Assembly: GCA_943369755.1 (NCBI GenBank)
Contig: CALROG020000006.1
Location: 62,001-126,000, forward strand
Direction: 5' to 3'
Origin: CALROG01 sp943369755
GTDB lineage: Bacteria > Pseudomonadota > Gammaproteobacteria > Burkholderiales > Burkholderiaceae_C
DNA length: 64,000 bases
How positions within the stretch are numbered: position 1 is the first letter of the stretch; every line of letters starts with the position of its first letter. Under the pieces are notes generated by a model. It did not search any database and was not told the DNA's origin. It worked only from the letters and a program-made list of their open reading frames with translations. Below, piece by piece: positions 1-8,313 of this stretch. The translations under genes and the position numbers were made by a program.

Positions 1-578
1 CCCTTTTTCTCCAGCACGCCAATCACCGTGACCGGCACCTTCTTGACCCGGATCACCTGGTCCAGCGGGTCGGCGTCGCCAAACAATTGCGCTGCAACCG
101 TCTGGCCAATGATGGCCACTTTGGCCGAGCCCTGCAATTCTGCCGACTCAAAGCCGCGCCCGCCCGCCAGCGGCCATTCCCGGGCCTCCAGGTAGTCCAT
201 GGTGGTGCCAAAGATGCTGGTGCTCCAGTTCACATTGCCCACCACCACCTGTGCGCCGGTGCGCAGGCTGGGTGCCGCCACCTGCACTTCCGGCACTTCG
301 CGGCCAATGGCCAGCGCGTCCTCTTCGGTCAGGCTCTGGCCGGTCTGCGCGCCCAGGCGCACGCCACCGGCGGTGATGCCGCCGGGCAACACCAGCATGA
401 TGTTGGAGCCCAGCCCCTTCATTTGTTCCTGCACCCGTTCAGTGGCACCCCGGCCCACCGCGATCATGGTGATCACTGCGCCCACACCGATGATGATGCC
501 CAGCATGGTCAGCATGCTGCGCAGCTTGTTGGAGGCGAGTGCACGCAGCGCGCTGCGCAGGGCGGCCAGGCCGTTCAT
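1..578 (-). CDS. MacB-type ABC transporter permease, N-terminal part (cut by window edge)
   Basis: Starts at the ATG read from 578 and runs off the left edge, so only about 192 N-terminal residues are visible. They show the classic MacB layout: a basic start, a first membrane helix with the LTMLGIIIGVGAVITM pattern, then the beginning of the periplasmic MacB_PCD domain. Such permeases use ATP hydrolysed by a partner ATPase to move substrates or drive mechanotransmission across the inner membrane, working with a MacA-type adaptor. The start codon overlaps the stop of the upstream ATPase gene (ATGA), so the two are translationally coupled. Substrate unknown. Confidence 0.9.
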   Translation of the reverse strand, partial: MNGLAALRSALRALASNKLRSMLTMLGIIIGVGAVITMIAVGRGATERVQEQMKGLGSNIMLVLPGGITAGGVRLGAQTGQSLTEEDALAIGREVPEVQVAAPSLRTGAQVVVGNVNWSTSIFGTTMDYLEAREWPLAGGRGFESAELQGSAKVAIIGQTVAAQLFGDADPLDQVIRVKKVPVTVIGVLEKK

Positions 579-1282
579 GCTGGCACTCCGTGCACAACGG
601 GTTGTTGCAGTACATCCTCAAGAATATGCCCGTCGCGAAACACGATCTTGCGTCGCGCCCAAGCGGCAATGTCGCTCTCGTGGGTCACCAGCACCACGGT
701 CATGCCCTGGGTGTTCAGGTCGGTCAACAGCCGCATGATGTCTTCACTGGTTTGCGAGTCCAGCGCGCCGGTGGGCTCGTCCGCCAGAATGAGTTGCGGG
801 TTGTTGACCAGGGCGCGGGCAATTGCCACACGCTGCTGCTGGCCACCCGACAACTCGGACGGCGTGTGGTCAAAGCGCTCACCCAGGCCCACCTTGCGCA
901 GCGCGCTCATGGCGCGCTCGCGGCGCTCGGCAGCCTTGACACCGGCATAGACCATGGGCAGCTCAACGTTCTCAAGCGCACTGGTGCGCGGCAACAGGTT
1001 GAACTGCTGAAACACAAAGCCAATGCGCCGGTTGCGGATGCCGGCCAACTGATCCGGGGCCATGCCCTCCACCGCCTCGTCGGCCAGCCGGTAAATGCCA
1101 CTGGTGGGTAGATCCAGGCAACCCAGGATGTTCATCAGCGTGCTCTTGCCTGAGCCGCTGGCACCCATGATGGCGACGAACGCGCCGGCCTCAATGTCCA
1201 AAGACACACCGCGCAAGGCATGCACGGTCTGGTCACCCATCACATAGGTCTTGACCAGGCTGCGGGCTTCAATCAGTGCCAT
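575..1282 (-). CDS. MacB/LolD-type ABC transporter ATPase
   Basis: 235 aa cytoplasmic ATPase. Walker A (GASGSGKST), the Q-loop (FVFQQFNLLPR), the signature LSGGQQQRVAIARAL and Walker B (LILADEPTGALD) are all present, the last with the GALDSQTS variant common in the MacB/LolD group. The start at 1282 (MALIEARSLVKTY) fits family alignments; an upstream in-frame ATG at 1366 would add a non-conserved tail that overlaps the adaptor gene. Lies 13 nt after the adaptor stop and overlaps the permease start, so the three form one operon. ATPase and permease are separate genes here, unlike the fused E. coli MacB. Confidence 0.95.
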   Translation of the reverse strand: MALIEARSLVKTYVMGDQTVHALRGVSLDIEAGAFVAIMGASGSGKSTLMNILGCLDLPTSGIYRLADEAVEGMAPDQLAGIRNRRIGFVFQQFNLLPRTSALENVELPMVYAGVKAAERRERAMSALRKVGLGERFDHTPSELSGGQQQRVAIARALVNNPQLILADEPTGALDSQTSEDIMRLLTDLNTQGMTVVLVTHESDIAAWARRKIVFRDGHILEDVLQQPVVHGVPA

Positions 1283-1295
1283 TGCGTGCCTTCGC

Positions 1296-3395
1296 TCAGA
1301 ACGGCATCCGGGGGCCGGTGGGCCGCGCCGCGCCAGCCGCTGGCGCTGCGCCCACGGTGCCAACAATTACCGTGGCACCTTCTTTCAAGTCCGCGGCATC
1401 GGGCGCGCTGGGGCCAATCAGCAGCTCGGTCATGGTGCCGTCGCTGATGCCCAGGCGCACATTGAAGGCCTTTGGCTTGCCGTCCTGGCCCAGCAAATAG
1501 ATGCGCCCGCGGCTGGCCTGACGGCCCGCGCTCTCGGCTGTCATGGCGGCATAGCGAAGCTTTTGTTCCGCGCTCAAGATGGTTCCGATGCTGGCGCGCA
1601 CATCGGCGCTGACCCGTTCACGCGCCTTGGGCCGCTCTTCAGCCGGCAGGTCGCGCAGCGCCATGAAGCGCGGGCGCGCGGCGTCGTAAATGGCATCAAG
1701 CTTGGCAGCCTGCGCCGCATCCATCTTGAGCTCGGCCACCAAACGGTTGCGGGTCTCTACCAGCGGGCCCTGGCCACTGATCGGCGGGGCCACCGGGCCG
1801 CTGGGCCCTGCCACGCCAGCGCCGCCGCTTGCCGCGGGCGGTGTAACGCCCTGCGCCGGCGCAGCGGCAGCCACACCGCCCGGTTTGCCCGGTTCAGAGG
1901 CTTTTGGTGCCGCAGCCCGCGCAGAATCTGGGCGACCCACTATGGAATTTGTAGCACCCGGGGGCCGGGGGGCGGGCCCGTCGGTGCCACGCTGGGCCTG
2001 CGCCTGGGCTTGCAGTTGGGTGTATTTGGCCTTTTGCCCGGCGTCGAGCATGGCGTTGATCTTGCCGCGCATTTCGGCTTGCAGCTTCTCGCGCGCGGCC
2101 GGGCGCTGGTCTTCAGCCAGATCACGCAGCGCCATGAATTGGGGCCGCATGTCCGCACCAATGGCGTCCAGCTTGGCCGCCTGCTCGGGGCTGAGCTTGA
2201 GTTCAGTGACCAGGCGCTCGCGCATGGCGGCAAAGCCCCCGCCTGCGCCCGCTGGCTGGGCCAAGGCTTCGGGCAGCCAGCTCCAGCCGCTGGATGAGGT
2301 TGCGCCAGACGCCGGGCGCGCCGGGCCGGACGCCGCACCGGCCGGTGCCTCGACCCCGGCCAAACGCACCCGCAGCGCGGCATTGGGCACCTTGAGCACG
2401 CTTTCGCGCTGGTCAGTAACCAGGCGCACATTGGCCGTCATGCCCGGCAGCAAGCGGCCGCCGTTGTTGGAAAACCCCACCACCGCCACATAGGTCACCA
2501 CGTTGGCCACGTTCTGCGCCGCCTTGCGCACCTGATTGACGGTGCCTTCGAAGGTCTGGCCCGGGAAGGCATCCACGGTAAAGCTGGCCTTCTGCCCGGT
2601 GCGGATGCGGCCCACGTCGGACTCGTCAATGCTGGCGTCCACCTGCATGTCTTGCAGGTTCTGGGCAATCACGAACAGCTCGGGCGACTGCAGGCTGGCG
2701 GCCACCGTCTGGCCCTTTTCTATGGTGCGCTTGATCACGATACCGTTCACCGGCGAGGTGATGCGGGTGCGGGACAGGTCGATCCTGGCCTGCGCCAGCG
2801 AGGCTTCGCGCTGGGCCACACCGGCCTGTGCGCTCTTGATTTGCGCCTCGGTCACGCCCAGCTGGGCCTGCGCCGACTTGAGGTTTTCACTTGCGGTGGC
2901 CACCAGCGCACGGGTGCGGTCTACCTCGGCCTGCGAGATAAAGCCCTGGGCTTGCAGGCTCAGGTTGCGCTCAAAAGTGCGCTGGGCTTCAGTCAAGTCG
3001 CTTTGAGCGCGCGACACCCCGGCCCGGCCGGCGGCGGCGTTGGCCTGGGCAGTCAGTACCGCGGCGCGGGCGGCGTCGGCATCGGCCTCAGACTGGCGCA
3101 CCCGGTACTCAATTGACTCCGGATCAATCTGGGCGATCAGTTGCCCGGCCTTGACTTCAGAGTTGAAGTCAACATACAGCTCCTTGATCTGGCCCGACAC
3201 CTGGGTTCCCACCGACACCTGCGTCACCGGGTTGACCGTGCCGCTGGCCGACACCGTGGCCTGCAGCGGCCCGCGTTCAAGCTTGGCAGTGCGGTACTGC
3301 ACCGCGTCAGCGTCACTGCGCTGCACCCACCACACCGCGGCACCGCCGGCAAGCGCCAAGGCCACGGCAACTGAGATCAAGCTGGTCTTTTTCAT
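1296..3395 (-). CDS. macA: MacA-family periplasmic adaptor with an inserted tandem Spy/CpxP-like region
   Basis: 699 aa, nearly twice the usual 370-400. The start at 3395 (MKKTSLISV) gives a clean signal anchor; the longer reading frame upstream is not membrane-like. Residues 30-340 are a normal HlyD/MacA adaptor: lipoyl half-motif (SGTVNPVTQVSVGTQVSG), coiled-coil hairpin, second lipoyl half and beta-barrel (VDAFPGQTFEGTV). After VPNAALRVR (about 342) come roughly 285 extra residues before the adaptor fold resumes at RIYLLGQDGKPKAF (about 630). The extra part holds two similar helical repeats (about 391-463 and 547-622) with LSPEQ/QAAKLDAI and FMALRDL signatures, like Spy/CpxP LTxxQ proteins, joined by Ala/Pro/Gly linkers. 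One linker (481-494) is encoded by a copy of the dispersed 42-bp repeat. First gene of the export operon. Confidence 0.9.
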   Translation of the reverse strand: MKKTSLISVAVALALAGGAAVWWVQRSDADAVQYRTAKLERGPLQATVSASGTVNPVTQVSVGTQVSGQIKELYVDFNSEVKAGQLIAQIDPESIEYRVRQSEADADAARAAVLTAQANAAAGRAGVSRAQSDLTEAQRTFERNLSLQAQGFISQAEVDRTRALVATASENLKSAQAQLGVTEAQIKSAQAGVAQREASLAQARIDLSRTRITSPVNGIVIKRTIEKGQTVAASLQSPELFVIAQNLQDMQVDASIDESDVGRIRTGQKASFTVDAFPGQTFEGTVNQVRKAAQNVANVVTYVAVVGFSNNGGRLLPGMTANVRLVTDQRESVLKVPNAALRVRLAGVEAPAGAASGPARPASGATSSSGWSWLPEALAQPAGAGGGFAAMRERLVTELKLSPEQAAKLDAIGADMRPQFMALRDLAEDQRPAAREKLQAEMRGKINAMLDAGQKAKYTQLQAQAQAQRGTDGPAPRPPGATNSIVGRPDSARAAAPKASEPGKPGGVAAAAPAQGVTPPAASGGAGVAGPSGPVAPPISGQGPLVETRNRLVAELKMDAAQAAKLDAIYDAARPRFMALRDLPAEERPKARERVSADVRASIGTILSAEQKLRYAAMTAESAGRQASRGRIYLLGQDGKPKAFNVRLGISDGTMTELLIGPSAPDAADLKEGATVIVGTVGAAPAAGAARPTGPRMPF
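1914..1955 (-). repeat. 42-bp double-hairpin repeat, copy 1 (inside macA)
   Basis: Read on the minus strand it starts GCTACAAATTCCATAGTGGG and ends TGCGCGGGCT, matching the family layout GCTAT-N7-ATAG followed by CGCA-N6-TGCGGGCT. It lies wholly in the macA reading frame and encodes GATNSIVGRPDSARAA in the linker between the two Spy-like repeats. More diverged than the intergenic copies. Confidence 0.7.
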
Positions 3396-3585
3396 GCGCT
3401 TGATTGTAGGAATGACTCGGGCTGGCCGTGCGAATGCGCTGTGTAGACCATGTAAAGCAGCCGCAAACCACGCCCCGTTGACTGCATTTCGCGCCGCATT
3501 TGCTGCATTTCGTCGCAAGCCGGTCGCCGGGCCAGCCGCTGGCGGGCAAAGTCCAGCCCATCAAACCACCCCGGAGCAGCAAACC

Positions 3586-4557
3586 ATGCAAGCCCTCAGC
3601 CCCATCGTCGCCGTCCACCTCATGGCCGCACTGACTGCCGTCGTTATCGGCCCCGTGGCCTTGTGGGCGCGCAAAGGCGCAACCCAAAGGCCAAAACTGC
3701 ACCGCGCCTTTGGCTACGCCTGGGTCACGCTGATGGTGATTGCCGCCGTCTCGGCGCTGTTCATCAAGGCCGAGGTGATGCCGCTGTTCGCGGGCATGGG
3801 GCCGATTCATGCGCTGGCCTTCATCACACTGGGCATGCTCGCGCTGTCGTTCTGGTTCCTGGCCCAAGGCAATATCAATGGCCACCGCAAGACCATGCAG
3901 AACCTGTATATCGGTGCCTGCCTGGTGGCCGGCTCGTTCACGCTGCTGCCGGGCCGCTTTCTGGGCAACCTGGTCTGGGGCCAGTGGCTCGGCCTGCTGC
4001 AGCCCCACGCCATGCCAGCGCATGGCCAGCCCATGATTGCGCAGATCCTGGGCAACACGCCGCTGTGGGTTTGGGGCTTGCTGGCGGCGCTGGTGGCGAT
4101 GGGGCTGAGCCAGACCCGGGCCCGGCGCGCCGGTTTGGCGCGGGTCACGCTGATGCCGTTGGGTCTGGTGGCGTTCTCGGTTACTGGCCTGGCCGGCGAC
4201 TTTGGTGCCACGCCCGCCGTGCTGGGTACCTGGCTGGCAACTGCTGCGCTGGCCATGCTGGCGGTAACCCAAACCCCGCTGGCGGCGGGCGTGCGCTACG
4301 ACGCTGCACAACGCCAGTTTGAGCTGCCCGGAAGCTGGGTGCCCATGGTGTTGATCATGGCCATCTTTCTGATCAAGTACGCCGTGGGGGTGAGCCTGGG
4401 CTTCAACCCCGCGCTGCGTGCCGACACCGGCTTTGCAATGGCTGTGGCCGCGCTGTCGGGCCTGTCCAGCGGCGTCTTTGCGGGGCGCACGGTGCGCCTG
4501 CTACAGCTGGTTCGCCGCCCTGCCTCTGCCATTGCAACCCCCGCTTTCAACGCCTGA
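3586..4557 (+). CDS. DUF2306-type multi-pass membrane protein
   Basis: 323 aa, starting at ATG 3586 (MQALSPIVAVHLMAAL), with a long run of hydrophobic segments, probably 8-9 membrane helices. The N-terminal half has the DUF2306 pattern: HLMAALTAVVIGPVALW, a HRAFGYAWVTLM loop, and GHRKTMQNLYIGACLVAG. The role of this family is not established. The upstream macA gene is divergent. A short 2TM gene follows 10 nt after the stop and is probably cotranscribed. The longer open frame reaching back to 3040 is antisense to macA and is not used. Confidence 0.8.
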   Translation: MQALSPIVAVHLMAALTAVVIGPVALWARKGATQRPKLHRAFGYAWVTLMVIAAVSALFIKAEVMPLFAGMGPIHALAFITLGMLALSFWFLAQGNINGHRKTMQNLYIGACLVAGSFTLLPGRFLGNLVWGQWLGLLQPHAMPAHGQPMIAQILGNTPLWVWGLLAALVAMGLSQTRARRAGLARVTLMPLGLVAFSVTGLAGDFGATPAVLGTWLATAALAMLAVTQTPLAAGVRYDAAQRQFELPGSWVPMVLIMAIFLIKYAVGVSLGFNPALRADTGFAMAVAALSGLSSGVFAGRTVRLLQLVRRPASAIATPAFNA

Positions 4558-4567
4558 AGGAATCACC

Positions 4568-4861
4568 ATGAACCGCATCAACCTGTCGAACAACGAAATT
4601 GAACGCCTGGCGCGCCGCCGCGCCGGGGCCAAACTGGGCTGGTACAGCCACGCCGCCGTCTACATTGCGGTCAACCTGCTGCTGGCCGTGGTGTCCGCGT
4701 CCAGCGGCAAGCATTGGGCCGTGTTTCCAGCCCTGGGCTGGGGCCTCGGCCTGGCCATTCATGGCGCGGTGGTTTTCCTGGTCACTGGCGGCGCAGGCCT
4801 TTTTGATGGGCTGGTACAACGTGAGCGTGACCGCATCGCCCAGCAGCGGGACGCCTGGTAA
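4568..4861 (+). CDS. 2TM-domain small membrane protein, copy 1
   Basis: 97 aa. The N-terminal amphipathic stretch (IERLARRRAGAKLGWYSHAAVY) leads into two helices separated by a short loop with FPALGWGLGLAIHG. This is the 2TM domain, often found next to or fused to LytS-type histidine kinases. It is clearly paralogous to the protein at 6968-7273: both carry RRAGAKLGWY, HAAVY and the GWGLGL-HG core. Starts at ATG 4568, 10 nt after the DUF2306 gene. Function unknown; a role in the nearby LytS/LytTR signalling system is inferred from context only. Confidence 0.85.
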   Translation: MNRINLSNNEIERLARRRAGAKLGWYSHAAVYIAVNLLLAVVSASSGKHWAVFPALGWGLGLAIHGAVVFLVTGGAGLFDGLVQRERDRIAQQRDAW

Positions 4862-4896
4862 GGGGCATTTCCCCACCCAAACGTCAAAAGCAAAGC

Positions 4897-5970
4897 ATGT
4901 CCGCACTTCATTCCAACACCAGCAGCCGCTGGCTGCGCGCCGCCTGTGTGGCGGCCTGGTGGCTCGGCGCAGGCGCCACTTCAGCCCTTGCCGGCATGGG
5001 TTTGACCGAACTGCCGGGCGCAGCAGGCCATGGCCCTGTCACTGTGTTCTACCCCACAGATGCTGCCGAACAAGCCGTCAGGCGCGGCGTCTTCACATTC
5101 AACCTGGCGCCAGACGCCGCGCCAGCCAAGGGCAACGCCCGGCTGGTGGTGATTTCGCATGGCTCGGGCGGCTCGCCCTGGGTTCATGTCGACCTGGCCC
5201 GGGCTTTGGTGAACGCGGGCTTTGTGGTGGCGCTGCCAGAGCACCTGCGCGACAACTACAAGGACTTCAGCGAGCCCGGCCCCGCGAGCTGGAAGCTGCG
5301 CCCGTCTGAAGTGTCACGCGCAATTGACACGCTGGCGGCGGACCAGCGTTTTGCGCCACTGCTGACACTGGACCGCGTGGGCGTGTTTGGCGGCTCGGCG
5401 GGCGGGCACACCGCGCTCAGCCTGGCCGGTGGCAGATGGTCGCCCGCAGGGTTTCGCAAACACTGCGAGGCCCACATCGAGCATGACTTTTCATCCTGTG
5501 TGGGCTTCACCACCCGGCTCAATGGCGGCATGCTGGACGGGCTGAAGAAACAAATTGCACTGGGGGTGATCCGCCAGCGCTTTGACGACGACACCTGGTA
5601 TACCCACCACGACCCACGGATTGCCGCCGCCATCGCGGCGGTGCCATTCGCCGCTGACTTTGACATGGACTCGCTGGTGCAGCCACGCATTGCGCTGGGG
5701 CTCATCACGGCGGGCAAAGACATCAACCAGGTGCCGCGCTTTCACAGTGGTGCGGTACTGGCGGCATGCACCACCTGCACCCGGGTAGCCGCGTTTGCCG
5801 ACGCGGCCCATGGCGTGATGCTGTCGCCCATGCCGCCTGACGAGGTGATGAGCGCCATCGCGCTGGCGCTTACGGGCGACCCGCCCGGCTTCGATCGACC
5901 GGCTGCCGTGGCACGCCTGAACAGCGCCACAGTACAGTTCTTCCAGCAACATATTCAAGGGCGACCATGA
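4897..5970 (+). CDS. Exported alpha/beta hydrolase, dienelactone-hydrolase-like
   Basis: 357 aa with a signal peptide (about 1-32, ending ATSALAG). The mature part resembles predicted dienelactone hydrolases / PAF-acetylhydrolase-like proteins: VTVFYPTD near the start, oxyanion region VVISHGSGGSPW, nucleophile elbow GVFGGSAGGHT (Ser167), and a late His in DAAHGVMLSP. It therefore probably hydrolyses an ester or lactone in the periplasm. Its stop overlaps the start of the next hydrolase (ATGA). A paralogue with the same layout lies at 19120-20142. Substrate unknown. Confidence 0.85.
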   Translation: MSALHSNTSSRWLRAACVAAWWLGAGATSALAGMGLTELPGAAGHGPVTVFYPTDAAEQAVRRGVFTFNLAPDAAPAKGNARLVVISHGSGGSPWVHVDLARALVNAGFVVALPEHLRDNYKDFSEPGPASWKLRPSEVSRAIDTLAADQRFAPLLTLDRVGVFGGSAGGHTALSLAGGRWSPAGFRKHCEAHIEHDFSSCVGFTTRLNGGMLDGLKKQIALGVIRQRFDDDTWYTHHDPRIAAAIAAVPFAADFDMDSLVQPRIALGLITAGKDINQVPRFHSGAVLAACTTCTRVAAFADAAHGVMLSPMPPDEVMSAIALALTGDPPGFDRPAAVARLNSATVQFFQQHIQGRP

Positions 5971-6929
5971 AAAAAGTTCTGATTTCTGTCGCCATCACCC
6001 TGGTTTTGGTCTTGACGGCACTGGCGGCGGCGATCACTTTCGGCGGCCCCGGCCCGATAGCGCCGCTGGCCAGCATCAACGAGCCTTTTGCCAAGGCCAA
6101 TTTCTCCGCCGTGCCACCGGCGCGCAGCTACAAGGCGCGCGACGGCACATCGATGGCCTGGCTGTACTACCCGGCGCTGGGCAGCGCGCCCAATGCCCGC
6201 CGCGTGGTGCTGGTGCACGGCTCGTCGGCCCGGGCGCGCAGCATGCATGTGCTGGCCCAGGCCCTGGCCGCCCAGGGCCTGCAAGTGGCCGCGCTGGACA
6301 TGCGCGGCCACGGCGACTCGGGCCCGCGCGGGCATGCCAGCTACATCGGCCAGCTTGACGACGACATTGAAGACTTCATGCGCGCAGTGCCGCACAGCGG
6401 GCCCAGCACGCTGGCGGGCTTCTCGTCGGGCGGCGGCTATACGCTGCGCTTTGCCGGTGGCGCGCGGCAAAACCTGTTTGACCGCTACGTCCTGCTGGCT
6501 CCCTTTTTGCACCACAACGCGCCAACCAACCGGCCCAACGATGGGGGCTGGGTGTCGGTGGGCCTGCCGCGCATGGTGGCAGTGACGCTGCTCAATGTGG
6601 CGGGCATCACAGCCTGGAACCACCTGCCGGTATTGCGCTTTGGCCTGAACGACGTGGCGCGCGAGTTCCTGACTGCCAGCTACGACTTCAACCTGGCCAC
6701 CGGTTTCCGGCCCCGCGACGACTATCAGGCCGACATCCGCAACGCCAGACGCCCGATGCGCCTTGTGGCCGGGCGCAACGACGAACTGTTTGACGCCACC
6801 CGCTACGCCGCCGTGTTTGACGCAGCCGGCCGCCCGGTGCCTGTCACGCTGATCGATGGTGCCAACCACATGGGCCTGACGCTGGACCCCGCCGCAGTGC
6901 AGGCAGTTGCACGGGCTTGCGCCGAATGA
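5967..6929 (+). CDS. Membrane-anchored alpha/beta hydrolase (lysophospholipase-like)
   Basis: 320 aa. An N-terminal signal anchor (MKKVLISVAITLVLVLTALAA) precedes an alpha/beta hydrolase fold. Visible elements are the oxyanion segment VVLVHGSSARARSM, the strand DMRGHGDSG, the nucleophile elbow GFSSGGG, an acidic residue in VAGRNDELFDA and the late His in DGANHMGL, so the Ser-Asp-His triad looks complete. It probably acts on lipids or esters at the periplasmic face. Translationally coupled to the preceding hydrolase and followed closely by a second 2TM gene. Confidence 0.85.
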   Translation: MKKVLISVAITLVLVLTALAAAITFGGPGPIAPLASINEPFAKANFSAVPPARSYKARDGTSMAWLYYPALGSAPNARRVVLVHGSSARARSMHVLAQALAAQGLQVAALDMRGHGDSGPRGHASYIGQLDDDIEDFMRAVPHSGPSTLAGFSSGGGYTLRFAGGARQNLFDRYVLLAPFLHHNAPTNRPNDGGWVSVGLPRMVAVTLLNVAGITAWNHLPVLRFGLNDVAREFLTASYDFNLATGFRPRDDYQADIRNARRPMRLVAGRNDELFDATRYAAVFDAAGRPVPVTLIDGANHMGLTLDPAAVQAVARACAE

Positions 6930-6967
6930 GCGCTCTAGAATGGGCCGAAGTACCGCAGGCCTACCCC

Positions 6968-7273
6968 ATGACACAGCCCCTGACCGATGAAGAAATTGAC
7001 CGCGTCGCCCGCAAACGGGCCGGCGCCAAGCTGGGCTGGTATGCCCATGCCGCGGTGTACCTGGTGGTCAATCTGGTGATCTTCGCAATGTCGACTTACG
7101 CCTTTGGCAGCCGGCCCTGGTCGGTGTTTCCGCTGCTGGGCTGGGGCCTGGGGCTGGTGCTGCACGGGGTGTCGGTATTCGTGTTGGGCGCGGGCAGCGG
7201 CCTGCGCGAGCGTCTGGTGCAAAAAGAGCGCGAGCGGCTAAAGCGCCAGCAAGGCCCAGGCAACCCGCCATGA
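6968..7273 (+). CDS. 2TM-domain small membrane protein, copy 2
   Basis: 101 aa with the same plan as the gene at 4568: a DEEIDRVARKRAGAKLGWY amphipathic start, two membrane helices around FPLLGWGLGLVLHG, and a charged C-terminal tail (RLVQKERERLKRQQ). The start at ATG 6968 is chosen because homology with copy 1 begins there; an in-frame ATG at 6917 would overlap the hydrolase. Its stop overlaps the histidine-kinase start (ATGA at 7270), which ties this protein to the two-component system. Confidence 0.85.
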   Translation: MTQPLTDEEIDRVARKRAGAKLGWYAHAAVYLVVNLVIFAMSTYAFGSRPWSVFPLLGWGLGLVLHGVSVFVLGAGSGLRERLVQKERERLKRQQGPGNPP

Positions 7274-8313
7274 AGCTCGACGGGCTGTCCAAGCTGCAGC
7301 ATTTGCTGCAGACCATGGCATTCTGTCTGGCGATTGCCACCATCCAGTACGCCTTTCAGCCCGAGCGGCCCTACGCACCCCCGGTGGCCTATTCCATCGC
7401 CATTGGCGGGTTCACCTGGGCCTTTATCGACCTGGGGCGCCATTTGTTTCCATCCGCTGCCGAAACCGGCTGGCCAAAAGGCCTGGCCGGGGTCTCGCTG
7501 GTGGCCGGCAGCATCATCGCGGGCTACTTCCTGGGCACCGGGTTGGCAGACCTGGCCTGCCGCAGCTTTGGCTGGTATGCCGGGGGGCCACCGGTGGACC
7601 CCGTGACCAATTTGCGCCAGTCGATCCTGATCACGGCGCTGGCCGGCATTGCGGGCAGTTTTTACTTTTACGCCATCAACAAGAGCGCCTACCTTGAGCG
7701 CAAGATGGTGGAGGCCCGACACCTTGCCAGCGAGTCGCGCCTGAAGCTGCTGGAGACCCAGCTCGAGCCGCACATGCTGTTCAACACCCTGGCCAATCTG
7801 CGGGTGCTGATCAGTGTCGACCCGGTGCGCGCGCAGACCATGCTTGACCACATGATTGCCTACCTGCGCGCCACGCTGGACGCGTCGCGCGCCAGTGCCC
7901 ACCCGCTGAGCGACGAGTTTGCGCGCCTGCGCGACTACCTGGCGCTGATGAGTGTGCGCATGGGCCCGCGCCTGCACTACCAGCTCGACCTGCCCGAGGC
8001 ACTGGCCAATCAGCCGGTGCCCACCTTGCTGCTGCAACCTCTGGTAGAAAACAGCATCAAGCATGGGCTGGAGCCCAAGGTGGAAGGCGGCAGCATTCGG
8101 GTCAGCGCGCGCCAGGAGGGCAGTCAGCTGGTGCTGGAAGTCACCGACACCGGCGTCGGCATTCAGAGCGCTGCACCCACCGGCAGCGGCTTTGGTCTGG
8201 CCCAGGTGCGGGAGCGCCTGGCGGCCGTGTACGGGCCTGCCGCTGCTATTGAATTTGTAGCGGCTCCCGCAGGCGGTATGCGGGCTAGCGTTCGATTTCC
8301 TTTGAAATCATGA
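7270..8313 (+). CDS. LytS/YehU-family sensor histidine kinase
   Basis: 347 aa. The N-terminal 140 residues hold about four membrane helices. They are followed by the His_kinase domain with phospho-acceptor His in LETQLEPHMLFNTLANLRVL (about 167-186), the N-box LVENSIKHGLEP, the G1 box DTGVGI and the G2 box GSGFGLAQVRERL. The C-terminal residues 326-339 are encoded by a copy of the dispersed 42-bp repeat. Stop and start overlap with the response regulator (ATGA at 8310). It should phosphorylate that regulator in response to a membrane or envelope signal that cannot be read from the sequence. Confidence 0.93.
   Translation: MKLDGLSKLQHLLQTMAFCLAIATIQYAFQPERPYAPPVAYSIAIGGFTWAFIDLGRHLFPSAAETGWPKGLAGVSLVAGSIIAGYFLGTGLADLACRSFGWYAGGPPVDPVTNLRQSILITALAGIAGSFYFYAINKSAYLERKMVEARHLASESRLKLLETQLEPHMLFNTLANLRVLISVDPVRAQTMLDHMIAYLRATLDASRASAHPLSDEFARLRDYLALMSVRMGPRLHYQLDLPEALANQPVPTLLLQPLVENSIKHGLEPKVEGGSIRVSARQEGSQLVLEVTDTGVGIQSAAPTGSGFGLAQVRERLAAVYGPAAAIEFVAAPAGGMRASVRFPLKS
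8245..8286 (+). repeat. 42-bp double-hairpin repeat, copy 2 (inside the LytS-like kinase)
   Basis: Starts GCTATTGAATTTGTAGCGGC and ends ATGCGGGCT. GCTA-N9-TAGC and CCCGCA-N6-ATGCGGG form two hairpins. It is wholly inside the kinase gene and is read as AIEFVAAPAGGMRA, in the same frame as the copies in macA and the HAD phosphatase gene. Confidence 0.8.

Noticed and set aside
3040..3585. Possible long N-terminal extension of the DUF2306 protein
   Set aside because: The frame is the antisense of macA; the family homology and membrane helices begin at the ATG at 3586.
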